This document shows, piece after piece, positions 52,137-62,791 of a DNA stretch of 64,000 nucleotides; position 1 is the first letter of the stretch, and the number at the start of each line of letters is the position of its first letter. The position numbers were made by a program, and so were the translations under genes. The notes beneath the pieces were generated by a model, which worked only from the letters and a program-made list of their open reading frames with translations, was not told the DNA's origin and searched no databases. The DNA is from Fragilaria crotonensis (lineage: Eukaryota > Bacillariophyta > Fragilariophyceae > Fragilariales > Fragilariaceae): NCBI GenBank assembly GCA_022925895.1, contig JAKSYS010000232.1:18339-82338 (forward strand), in the 5' to 3' direction.

Positions 52137-53240
52137 TATTGTTTCCTCCAACAACTGCTGTCTTCAGGTATAACGACACACAAAACACATCTTTCTCTTG
52201 ATATTGCAATGTGCGGGATGTCAAACAGTGCTGATACAATGGATTGAAAAGTAACATATCTCCGGCCTCAGTGCCACGGCACCCTTGTTCTGCAAATGCA
52301 AAGTAGTTCGTTACGTCGGCATCCAATCGGTATTTATCAAACCGACCCGGTTGCAATCCATGTTGCGAAATAATGGTTGTCAAGGAATAGAAAAAATCCT
52401 CATCGGTATGCGAATTCAAACAATAGTTTTGCCACAGGCAAGACTACCCCAAATTGGTTCAGATGGCATACCTACCATACTTGGCCAATCGGCAAACCAT
52501 TGGGCACTACGGAGTCCTCGAAGATCATTCCCTGAATGAATCCTTTTGCAACTTCATGACACCTCTTCATTAAGTCACGGATTTGTGTCTTGCTCCAGTC
52601 ACTTAATGTTTTCGGCCAAGACTCGATAATACCAGTTGAACCACGGTTTGGCTTTAACCCAACAGTGGTGTATTTGCCATTATCTTCCGCAACAGGTACT
52701 CGTTTAATTCCACGCACTTCTGCTTTGGATTCTGCATCCTCAAGTGCATGAAGTGCCTCGATGGTTTGGTTAACCCTTGTAAGTTTTTCAACAACATACG
52801 GACGTGGGATCAAAGTGAATACGTTATCCCCACTCGGTAAAATCAAACGGGCACCAGACATAGTGTCAATGACTTTAAGATCATTGATTGCAAACAGCAT
52901 GTGCGCATCACCTATGCATTTGCGAAGTCTCGTTGAGTTTTCCATATCGGCTCCACTATAGAATAAAGGTTTACAACTGTTCTGCAACAGTGTTTTGCCC
53001 AGTGAATGCTCATGGGACGACGAAACTTGCATCAAACTATCTAGCCTTTTCTTCTTCAAATAATTGCGCTTCTTTGCATAAACACTCTTTGGCTTGCCAT
53101 TTTCTATTGCCTTCTTGTATGCTTCCTGCGTCGTGATGCTTGACTTTTTCCTTGATTTATATACATGTTGAAAACCTCGTTTTCCAGTCTTGCCAATGTT
53201 CTCACTTGTGGTATCATTCTGTACAACCGTATCCTCATCA
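52126..53240 (-). pseudogene. Element B 2-oxoglutarate/Fe(II) dioxygenase-like gene, frameshifted
   Basis: The minus-strand frame is open from about 53240 (no ATG found) to a break near 52475, then continues in another frame from about 52420 to the stop at 52126. The first part has words KKAIENGKPKSVYAKKRNY, KVIDTMSGARLILPSGD and RGIKRVPVAEDNG. The last part has NSHTDEDFFYSL (HxD), then GDMLLFNPLYQHCLTSR (distal His in QHC with an Arg nearby) and VFCVSLYLKTAVVGG. HxD...H in this layout is the iron set of 2OG dioxygenases, and TET/JBP DNA-base oxygenases are known companions of transposons in fungi and algae. Assignment to that family is inference. The copy is broken. Confidence 0.55.
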
Positions 53241-53471
53241 TGCTTTTTGTGACGTCAAGGTTGGAACTGCTGTTACTGTGCCCGAGTCACAGATAACAGT
53301 GACCTGTTTTGACGTCCTCATGATGGTTTCCTCGTTGCTACATTTGCATTCCACAACCGTACTCCTCATCATGCTTTTTGTGACGTCAAGGTTGGAACTG
53401 CTGTTACTGTGCCCGAGTCACAGATAACAGTGACCTGTTTTGGCGTCCTCATGATGGTTTCCAAGTTGCTT
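53223..53471. repeat. About 130-bp imperfect tandem duplication at the 5' end of the dioxygenase-like gene
   Basis: Two copies start at ACAACCGT (53223 and 53353). Each contains TGACGTCA (a CRE site) and an inverted-repeat segment CTGTTACTGTG...CACAGATAACAG. Copies differ by a few bases. The first overlaps the open frame of the dioxygenase-like gene. Confidence 0.8.
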
Positions 53472-53624
53472 CTGCCGTTTGATAACCATTCGCAACAGCG
53501 TTGGGCAAGGGAATCGAAGGAAAAATGTGATCAGAGTTTATACTTTCTGTCACGTCGCATGTGTCAGATACGTCAGTGCTCAAGGCGACATCACTCAGAA
53601 CACTCGTCAAAGAACAAAATTCGT

Positions 53625-54390
53625 ACACCAAATAGTCGTCATCGTACCGTCATACTGTTACTTGTCCATTCGTGACTATTTGAAGATCAAAATTCGTACA
53701 CCAAATAGTCGTCATCGTACCGTCATACTGTTACTTGTCCATTCGCGACTATTTGAAGATCAAAATTCGTACACCAAATAGTCGTCATCGTACTGACATA
53801 CTGTTACTTGTCCATTCGTGACTATTTGAAGATCAAAATTCGTACACCAAATAGTCGTCTTCGTACTGACATACTGTTACTTGTCCATTCGTGACTATTT
53901 GAAGATCAAAATTCGTACACCAAATAGTCGTCATCGTACCGTCATACTGTTACTTGTCCATTCGCGACTATTTGAAGATCAAAATTCGTACACCAAATAG
54001 TCGTCATCGTACTGACATACTGTTACTTGTCCATTCGTGACTATTTGAAGATCAAAATTCGTACACCAAATAGTCGTCTTCGTACTGACATACTGTTACT
54101 TGTCCATTCGTGACTATTTGAAGATCGAAATTCGTTACACCAAATAGTCGTCATCGTACTGACATACTGTTACTTGTCCATTCGTGACTATTTGAAGATC
54201 GAAATCGTACACCAAATAGTCGTCTTCGTACCGTCATACTGTTACTTGTCCATTCGCGACTATTTGAAGATCGAATTCGTACACCAAATAGTCGTCTTCG
54301 TACCGTCATACTGTTACTTGTCCATTCGTGACTATTTGAAGATCGAAATTACGGGTTACTTCGTCTAAGAAGACTATTTGAAGATCAGAA
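53625..54390. repeat. Element B hairpin array 2 (about 10-11 units of 73 bp)
   Basis: GACTATTTGAAGATC recurs at 53674, 53747, 53820, 53893, 53966, 54039 and 54112 (exactly 73 bp apart) and then less regularly. The hairpin arms are ATTTGAAGATCAAAATTCG and TACACCAAATAGTC; the spacer (CATACTGTTACTTGTCCATTCG) differs from that of array 1, and the orientation is opposite. It lies between the divergent dioxygenase-like and third genes. Confidence 0.92.
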
Positions 54391-54486
54391 TCTGTACACA
54401 ATTAGTGCAATCGACACTGTGAGCATCTGCACCTGATTTGTATATGTTGAAGGTCGTCAAGTCTTAAACAACTCATCTCCCTCAGT

Positions 54487-57400
54487 ATGCCCCCGAAGAC
54501 AAAGAGCGCGCCGAAGGCAACCAGTACGCATGACGATGATCCATTTGACGGATGTGAACCCCCAGTAATGAAGACGATGATTGAGATGATGAAATGGCAC
54601 CACCGCATTCCACGTGATCAATTACCAACGTTCCTACAGGAATATCGTATTCTTCACTTTGTTGGAAGAGAAGATGAATACAATGCGAGTGATACTGTTT
54701 ATGAATTGTATCATGTTATATTCGACGACCATTCAGATCGGAAGTCACTGTCATCTTGCCTTGGTAAGGGCGAGACACTTAGTATATGGGAAAAGGAGAA
54801 ACCCACTGCTATATGCGCTATAACGTTTGTACAACGAGAGAACGCTGTTTTGGTTCTTTTTGGCAACAAGGTTGACTATCAGGCCAACGGAATGGCAACT
54901 TTTTGCTTTCGATTATGCATCAAGTTGTAAGGTGTAGGTGGGTGTTGATGAAGTAAATGTTTATTTGAAAGCAAATCCGACCGCGAACAAAGTGGCATGG
55001 GGTTATTATTCAAGACGCAACTTTGCCGAAATGGCTGAAGGACTGAAGCATTTCCTAAAGTTTTGAGAGACTGTTTTGTCAATGAGGTTGATGATAGTCC
55101 ACTCAAGGACTATCTCGGATTCAGCAACGATTTGAAGTGGTTGACGATTTGCCTTACACGTGAATATTTTGCCTTCCCACAAGAATCCAGAAACCAGATA
55201 GTATTGAAAAGGTTGTTCAACAATCCCAATGACAACACCATTGATTGTCCATCCGTGTATGCCTTCTTCCGGAAACTTAACATACGAAGAGGCAACATTT
55301 TGTACACCAACTTATGATTGTTACTCGGGTGAATTTTGGGATGACAAGGCCTTCCATCCGAAGAACTCGATAATGGAAAAATACCTATTCCAAGGTCCAA
55401 GTGCTCGTCTGACTTGGATAGATCGTTGCCTTACGCGCAAAGGTGACGCTCTTTCTCCAGACTTTGTGGACATTGCTCTGGGATGGCTGCAGCGGTATTG
55501 TAAAGCTGAAATTTGGTCGACCCTGACCATCATTCCTTGTAAGATCATGACTGAGGTGTCAACAATGGAGAGCCTTTTTACATCCTTCATTGAAGGACGG
55601 AACGTTGCATCTTCGGTTCGCGACCTAAAAACCGATACAGAGAGAAGACAGTTTGTAAACCACATCTTTCATTACGAGATTGACCAAAAGAGGTTTATGG
55701 AGGCAACAATTCTGGTGGTGGAGTTCATTATACAACACAAGGATCTCCTCACGAAGCCGTTTATTGTCATTCCTGCACAAGAGGATGAAGATTGTTCATG
55801 GACTGTTTTCGTAGCGGTGAATTGTGGAAAACTGGGAACAATGATAACGATACAAAATGTGGATATTTTTGTTTGATCCAACTGGAAAACGTCGCGTTCT
55901 GACCCACCGCCAATTTGCCGGTTCTTCCTCAAATTGGTGCACTTCATACTCAGTCCTGAGAATGATCCAAATGCAAAAGCACGAAAACCAAAGAAGAAAA
56001 GAAAGGGAAAGCTCACCATGGAAAGACAAGGTTGTTGCACCATGGTTTTTCAACATGCATTCGTTTTACGTCGGTTTCACACGGCAAAGCGTTAATTTTG
56101 GTTGTGTCGTCACTGACAAGAACAATGAGACATGTGACATCGAGAAGGGCGCTTCCGACCGTTGAGTTTACCGCCAGATTACATTCTAATTCAGGAAACG
56201 TCAAAGGATGTGGCGCAAAGTGGTTTAAAATCATTGATTTTCATCCGCGATTTTTGTGTCATGGTGCACGACGTCACATTCGACACGAGTGGGAATGTGA
56301 AAGGTGACATCACTTTTGACAGGAATGACAATGTCAAGGGCATGGGCAGGAACATTCCCACATCAACACGAAAATTTGCTCACTATTTGCATGACGTGTA
56401 CGTGAGCTTGTTTCAACTGATTGACAGAATAGCAAGCAGCAACTTTGGGTCGGTTCGAGAAGAAGCTCATGAGTACAAAAATATCTTCGTCCCAGCAAGG
56501 GGATAGAACGGTCGCTTTCGTTGGAAACTAACGATGCGGACCACGACATGCGTTTCCTGATTTAGCCAAGATATTGCAGTGGCAACCTTTGTCGAAAGAA
56601 AGAGTGTTGCTTGGCAGGGAAACAGATTTGTGCCAGATGAATAATGATGATGTAGCGAAGCGGTTGCGAAAGACTTCGCGAAAGCCTCGACAAACAAAGA
56701 AAAAAGGGAAGACGGATAGTGGTGAAGAGCAGTCGGGTGGTCTAGGCCAGCGAAAGCAGGATGATCCATCGTTGACGAAGTCGCCAGCACGAAAGGGTGA
56801 AGCAGAGGCAGTACAGGAACAAGATCATACATCACCAGAAAAGATTCAAGACACCGAAAAGATGCCTGATGGAGCACATACGACCACGGCGCTCTCGCAG
56901 GGAAGTGAATTTGTGCCATTGTCTATACAGCATATTGCTACATTTATTTCAAGTTTAAAGAAGGACTTGAATATGCTGCATCAGAAGATGAGAAGAAGAA
57001 TCTGTGTTGGCAAATCCTTGCTCTTTCACACGAAGTCTCCATTGCCATTTGTCGAAAATGCGTTGAAGTTTATACGCGATAATTTTGAAAAGGAAAATGA
57101 AAGTGTTTCGATAATCGCCAAACCTGGGAAAAAGGATGTACTGTGTGGGAAGGGGCACCGCAAATGCATTCCGTACCTTGATCGCACATTGGACTTCAAG
57201 AAAATGCACTTGTCAGCAGCTAATCAGGCAGAAAAATATGAGGTGCAGCGTACCATTTACACAACTCTAAAAAGGAGGGATTTCGTTTCCTCGAGATGAC
57301 AGAAAAAAAGGGTGGAAGGAAAAAACATACGATGGTGGAATGGCGTATATTAGATCGCGAATGAAACGTGTGTGTAACGAAAAGAAGGGGAGGGCATGAC

Positions 57401-58039
57401 GCCGTCAATAAATGAATTGGAGGCGGACCAGGTCCATTTGAAAGTACATCTCTACCGCCAAATGGTATTGTAGTACGTAAACGCGATGAACCAAAGGGAC
57501 ATCCACCAAACATGGCTTTCCGTCGGATAATCCGAAGAGCTGCAGATGCCACGTTTGAAAGTCGAACAGAAAGCGCTAAGGACAATATTGCAGGTGAAGT
57601 GCTAGAGGAGATGCGGAAAAAGGTTACATCTTTGTCAATAAAGAGGAAAACGTTTGGAAAGGTGTCAACACAGAAAAAGTAAGGAAAGAGGTTCGGGATC
57701 GTCTAAGAAATCAGTGTACTTTGGGAAACAAAGTACGGTGACGGAAAGAGGAAAGCTGGTGACGACAATGATGCTGGCATTGAATGCAAGCAACCTTCAA
57801 AACAGCGGATGACAGGAAGTTTGAAAGCTGGTGAGGGATGATGCTTGTATTGAATGCAATAAGCCTTCAAAGAGCGGATGACAGGAAGTAAGAAAGCTGG
57901 TGACGAGGATGATGCTTGTATTGAATGCAATAAGCCTTCAAAGCACTCGTGTCGGAAATGTAAGAAGCATGTATGTTCCATGTGTTGCAATGAAAGAGAA
58001 GCTCGAAAACACTTGGTGGTGCAACGTGTGTTTCAATAG
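54487..58039 (+). pseudogene. Element B third gene: GNAT-like and protease-like parts, multiply frameshifted
   Basis: The frame starts at ATG 54487 (MPPKTKSAPKAT). In pieces: FLQEYRILHFVGREDEYN; SIWEKEKPTAICAITFVQ and VDYQANGMATFCFRLCIKL, then VNVYLKANPTANKVAWGYYSRR, which fits a GNAT acetyltransferase (N.G.GT.L motif A, then motif B with A..Y.R.GF). A long helical part follows (NSIMEKYLFQGPSARLTW, LSPDFVDIALGWLQR). Then KPFIVIPAQEDEDCSWTVFVAVN and DIFLFDPTGKR look like the IP....W..... and D-containing strands of a Ulp1/C48 peptidase, but the catalytic His and Cys were not certain. The end is basic and has a Cys/His cluster (ACIECNKPSKHSCRKCKKH). At least four frameshifts or stops break it. 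Confidence 0.45.
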
Positions 58040-58144
58040 ACAAAGTGTTTGGAAGCAAACATTAATTCGGGACGGCAATTACAGTACTTCGGATGAAGAA
58101 TGCAAGAAATGAGTTCATCGTAGTCGTACATGCTGTATGTAGTA

Positions 58145-58890
58145 GCCTATTTGAAGGTCAAAATTTGTACACCAAATAGTCGTCTTCTTACTGTCATAGT
58201 GTTACTTGTTCATTCGTGACTATTTGAAGATCAAAATTCGTACATATAGTCGTCATCGTACTGTCATACTGTTACTTGTTCATTCGTGACTATTTGAAGA
58301 TCGAATGTACACCAAATAGTCGTCTTCTTACTGTCATACTGTTACTTGTCATTCGCGACTATTTGAAGATCGAAATTTGTACACCAATAGTCGCATCGTA
58401 CTGTCATACTGTTACTTGTTCATTCGTGACTATTTGAAGATCGAAATTGTACACCAAATAGTCGTCTTCTTACTGTCATACTGTTACTTGTCCATTCGCG
58501 ACTATTTGAAGATCGAAATTTGTACACCAAATAGTCGCATCGTACTGACATACTGTTACTTGTTCATTCGTGACTATTTGAAGATCGAAATTCGTACACC
58601 AAATAGTCGTCTTCTTACTGGCATACTGTTACTTGTCCATTCGCGACTATTTGAAGATCGAAATTTGTACACCAAATAGTCGCATCGTACTGACATACTG
58701 TTACTTGTTCATTCGTGACTATTTGAAGATCGAAATTACACCAAATAGTCGTCTTCTTACTGGCATACTGTTACTTGTTCATTCGTGACTATTTGAAGAT
58801 CGAAATTCGTACACAAAATAGTCGTCATCATACTGACACACTGTTACTTGTCCATTCGAGACTATTTGAAGATCGAAATTCGTACAGAAA
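58145..58890. repeat. Element B hairpin array 3 (about 11 units)
   Basis: Units of the array 2 type in the same orientation, spaced about 68-75 bp apart (58218, 58289, 58357, 58426, 58499, 58570, 58642, 58715, 58786, 58858). It follows the 3' end of the third gene and precedes the right end of element B. Confidence 0.9.
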
Positions 58891-59210
58891 GAAAGTTCTG
58901 TTGGTGTTGATTAAGAAGAAAAGTGTACTTGTATTCAAGGAGATTTGCAACCCTACTAGGTTGTAATCGAATACAAAGTAATGTAATAAGTTCGAGTGAT
59001 TCAAAACAAGGGAAACACATGAATCACTGATAGAAGGAGATATGTAGCAGTTATCTTTCTGGCATGACAAAGGGTTGACATGCGCGTTAGGAAAAGCGCC
59101 GACAGAAGTCAACAACAAAGATTCCGTGTTTTGTCAGCCATTCAAATTTCCGATGTCTTCAAAAATCTTCTACAGGAGGACTCACTGTAGTTTATTACTG
59201 TGACGTGGGT

Positions 59211-59243
59211 GCTGACGTCAAATTGGTGAAACCTAATCGGATC
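59211..59243 (-). repeat. Element B terminal inverted repeat, right
   Basis: Inverted partner of 47125-47157, carrying TGACGTCA. Confidence 0.9.
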
Positions 59244-59792
59244 TGTAACGGTAGCGTTCTGATCGACTGTACACCTGGTACTGAAATACCAAGTGGCACG
59301 TTGTACTGTACCTGGTACTCCCTGAAGTCAGAATGACAGGGAATTCCCTCGATCCAAGTGAACGGTGCTATCGTACCTGTTACGGTATAAGTACATCAAG
59401 TACCGAAGTTCTACTGGTTACGGGTTACGGTATTGAATGTGTACAACTCCTTAGGACGGTAGTACAGCGTACATACCTGGTACTATACCTCTGGTGGTGA
59501 AAGAAAATGCCGATCGTACGGCGTTCTCTCGAATCCTTCCGACGCCCGACGCCGCACAGGACCACCTTCCGAGAGGATCTTTTTCCCTGTCCGCCAAAGC
59601 GAAACCGCTCGATGCTCTGGTTTCCCTTCACAACGCAGGTCGTTAATTGTGCACCAGAACCAACACAGTATAGAGTACTTGCGCTACTGATAGACATCGG
59701 TCGTCTGAACTTTCCCTTCGCACAACAAGCATTAAAACAAATAACGAGATTATTCTCTGACATTCTATCTACAACAGCGACATCTTGCAATC
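59244..59792. other. Intergenic, upstream of prohibitin
   Basis: No gene was recognised. Repeated GTACCTGGTACT-type words lie at 59270-59490. Promoter and 5' leader of the prohibitin gene should be here. Confidence 0.4.
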
Positions 59793-60626
59793 ATGGATAA
59801 AGCCCTCCGTTCCGTCGGTAATATCTCTGGAGTCCTCGCTGTCGGGGCCTTCACTGTTAACACTTGCTTGTACAACGTTGATGGTGGCGAACGCGCGGTC
59901 ATGTTCGACACGCTTCGGGGTGGAGTTTTGCCCCAAGTCGTCAATGAAGGCACACATTTCATGATTCCCGTCATCCAACGTCCAATCGTAATGGATGTCA
60001 GGACGAAGCCCCGAGAGATTCCTTCTGTCACTGGTACCAAGGATCTTCAAATGGTTAACATCAAAATGCGCGTCTTGTGGCGCCCTGTTGTGGAGGAATT
60101 GCCAACCTTGTACCGAGAACTCGGAACAGATTATGATGAACGCGTCTTGCCCTCCATCGGTAACGAAGTCCTCAAGGCGGTCGTTGCCCAGTACAACGCG
60201 GAGGAATTGCTCTCCAAGCGTGGAGAAGTAAGCGCGCGCATCAAGGAGGAAATGATCAAGCGAGCCCGCACCTTTCATCTCACTCTCGATGATGTGGCAA
60301 TCACGCATTTGACGTTTGGAAAGGAATTTACCAAGGCCATTGAACAGAAGCAGGTTGCCTACCAGGAATCGGAACGTCAGCATTTCGTTGTCTTACGGGC
60401 TGAACAGGAACGTCAAGCGGTTGTCATGCGAGCGGAAGGCGAAGCTGAAGCTGCTCTTATCATTACCAAGGCTATGGAAAAGACGGGTAATGCTATTGTG
60501 GAGGTAAGACGTATTGATGCAGCTAAGGAGATTGCGGCCAAGTTGGCCAACTCTCGCAATGTTGTATACTTGCCAAATCAGTCAGGAAGTGGAGGAGGAT
60601 TGCTTATGGGAATCGATGCCAAGTAA
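59793..60626 (+). CDS. PHB1: Prohibitin 1
   Basis: 277 residues, no intron; the usual length is about 272. The protein forms ring complexes with prohibitin 2 in the mitochondrial inner membrane, where it supports protease and cristae function. The N-terminal hydrophobic anchor is at about 10-27 (ISGVLAVGAFTVNTCLYNV). The SPFH domain follows (GGERAVMFDTLRGGVLPQVV, EGTHFMIPVIQRPIVMDVRTKP). A coiled coil covers about 175-250 (VAYQESERQHFVVLRAEQER). The words FGKEFTKAIEQKQVAYQE and EAEAALIITKAM match PHB1 more than PHB2. The C-terminus has an added Ser/Gly stretch. ATG 59793 has a good context (CAATCATGG). Confidence 0.93.
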   Translation: MDKALRSVGNISGVLAVGAFTVNTCLYNVDGGERAVMFDTLRGGVLPQVVNEGTHFMIPVIQRPIVMDVRTKPREIPSVTGTKDLQMVNIKMRVLWRPVVEELPTLYRELGTDYDERVLPSIGNEVLKAVVAQYNAEELLSKRGEVSARIKEEMIKRARTFHLTLDDVAITHLTFGKEFTKAIEQKQVAYQESERQHFVVLRAEQERQAVVMRAEGEAEAALIITKAMEKTGNAIVEVRRIDAAKEIAAKLANSRNVVYLPNQSGSGGGLLMGIDAK

Positions 60627-61663
60627 AAATGTTCGCTTTAAGAGTAGCCTCATAATAAAGTGGATAGTGAAACGTCAACATGTTAAGGAAACCTGCCTGC
60701 GGTCGAAGGGTAGTACAAAGTACTGGTAAGGGGTGGAATCCTGCGTGGAATCCTTTAGGCTCTTCACGCTGGAGTCAATAACGCCTGTCAGTCTGCTCGA
60801 ATCTTCGAATCCGTTTGAACTTGTATTATGCTGGCCGCCAAGTGATGTAGGTAAGGAGGTGTGGGAGAGTGTGGAGTGAGAATGAGTACGATTGTGTTCG
60901 GGCAACGATGTGGACCTTTGATGTAGGCCGGGGACTCGACCTGTGGGCATCTTCGGGCATCTCAGAGCAGCTGCCCTAGGACCGTCGAACACACGTGGTG
61001 TGTCAACATAACGACCACCTGAACTGTGAATGAGTCGACGTCAGAGATTTACTACTATCGGTAGTACGTATGATCCAGATGGTTGCAGTTCTAACGTGGA
61101 TTATCGTGGTACTACCGGTAGTTATCAGGACAGGGGAAGGGCGGTCCATGGAACGATACAGGCACCCGGATGGACACGATACCTAGTAGAAGAGAATACT
61201 AGAAACTAGAAATAGAGGTTCGGTCGCCCACCGAGAGGGATTCACGATCAACGACGTCGAAGCCATAAAGGTTTCGTTCGAGGTTTTTTTCAGCATTGTG
61301 GGCATCCTCAGTCATAAGCAACTGGGAATGGACAGGACTCACTAAGTAGCAAGGGCTGAGGTCCAGGATGATTAAGTGTGATTATTATTGTCTCCCTATA
61401 TATGAATCCTGTTTCGCCTAAATAGTTAGTTTTATGTCCGATTAACGGGATTTCTCGTACTCTCTTGACCGACGCGCTCATTCGTCGACATTTGAGTCAC
61501 AGTCGAGGTGGCCTCGCATACGTTAGTACTACTAAGGAAAAGTACAATCCACGATGCACAAACGCAAGTCAGTGGGATGTCCAGTGGAGGTGTTCAGGTT
61601 TGTTTCATTTTCTTACGAAAACTCAGTGCAAGCTTGATCGTTTGTAACCGAAACTACGCAAAT
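60627..61663. other. Intergenic, prohibitin to SNARE gene
   Basis: About 1 kb with no recognised gene or RNA. A first exon of the SNARE gene may lie in the last 200 bp. Confidence 0.4.
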
Positions 61664-62564
61664 ATGCAACCATCGGCCTTCGACGAAGCTCTCTACCATC
61701 CTTTCATTGAGGAACGACCGCAGAGGAAGAAGTGGTCTATCAATGTATTGTCGTCCAACAAGAGTTCGAATGCAGATTCTATTAGCTCATTGTTCAGAGG
61801 CGATGCCGATATGGAGGATGTCGACTTGGAATTCGGACATCTGTTGGACCAACAACGAGGCCATCAGATTGAATCGTCCATGGTTGATGTCGAAACTATC
61901 GTCTTTGAACAGGCGCTCATCGGTGAACGCCACAACGATATCATCAACATAAGCCATAGCATGAAGTCGATTCACACCATCAGTGAAGGTCAGTGCCGGT
62001 TCGTTTGGAACGAGGTGGAAGATTTATCCGTTTTGACTTTCGCTGCGTAATTTCAAACTTTGGGTTGTGTTTTCATTCTCGGAACTTGTTCTCGCGGATG
62101 CTTTGTTGATGCACGACGACGTCGGAGATCGAACTCCTTCGCCCACTTGCTCGCTGCGAAGCCATTCAAGTCAAAGTTTGAATTTTTCCGACGTTACAAT
62201 CGCTAACAAGCCTTTATCATCGTGCTTTGCAGACCTTGCAGAGATCGTCAACGGACAAGACAGTGACATCAAACGAATGTCGTGGTTCGCGATCGAGGCT
62301 TTCGAAAAAACCGAGAGTGGTCTTGAGAGGATCATTCGCGCCGCCAAATTCTCTGATCAGTACCAACAAGCTCAGCGACGCAAGACTGGTCTCTTCTTGT
62401 TGGTTGGGGCAATGGTTGTCCTCGGTTTCTCGCGTGCCCTGATGAAGGACGGAAGCGGCGGTGGTCCAGTGGAGAGTCAGCGGTCGGGTTCCATTGATGC
62501 GCAGAAATACCCAGACAACAAATACCTTCCGGTGTTTCACTTTCCGGCCATTCACTTGCCATAA
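61664..62564 (+). CDS. Syntaxin-like t-SNARE
   Basis: Two exons, 61664-61988 and 62233-62564, with a 244-bp intron, giving about 218 residues. SNAREs drive fusion of vesicles with target membranes. The SNARE helix is made across the splice: ALIGERHNDIINISHSMKSI, then HTISE-D-LAEIVNGQDSDI (central Gln in the NGQ), then KRMSWFAIEAFEKTESGLERI. This is followed by the membrane helix at about 165-185 (TGLFLLVGAMVVLGFSRAL). The N-terminal 90 residues are short for a Habc domain. After the membrane segment about 40 residues remain, which is long for a SNARE. The start is uncertain: the same frame is open upstream to 61508. Membrane and subgroup are not clear. Confidence 0.75.
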
Positions 62565-62791
62565 TAATCTCTGGACTTCCTTTCACGACATCAGGCATTA
62601 CTACTACGTCAAGAGCTTGACTCCCTCTCGTCATTTTCACATAGCATACCATGGCTGCTATCTCTTCCCATGCCGCCGACAGCTACGTGCAGTCTTACCA
62701 TCTGGAATCTACTCCTATGCTTTTAAAGCGGGCTACTCATCCACTATAAAGTACATGTAACTTCTTCTAGGCTTGTAAGGCATTTCTCCGA

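Larger units (their letters stand above)
47125..59243. mobile_element. Element B: 12.1-kb Mutator-like element with three genes and three hairpin arrays
   Basis: The ends at 47125-47157 and 59211-59243 are 33-bp inverted repeats beginning GRTCCGATTAGG, the same as in element A. Similarity to A continues for more than 650 bp at the left end and about 300 bp at the right end. Order inside: MULE transposase relic (+); hairpin array 1; dioxygenase-like relic (-); a short tandem duplication; hairpin array 2; a long relic with GNAT-like and protease-like parts (+); hairpin array 3. Each gene has frameshifts, so this copy is decayed. No exact target duplication was found. The element is far longer than usual MULEs. 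Confidence 0.8.

Noticed and set aside
47066-59260. Target-site duplication of element B
   Set aside because: CTGTACGG on the left and CTGTAACGG on the right look alike, but differ by one base and are not placed exactly at the ends. Not accepted as a duplication.
61577-61663. Upstream start of the SNARE gene at MSSGGVQ
   Set aside because: It would add a hydrophobic, Cys-containing stretch unlike a SNARE N-terminus. Kept only as an alternative, since the frame is open.
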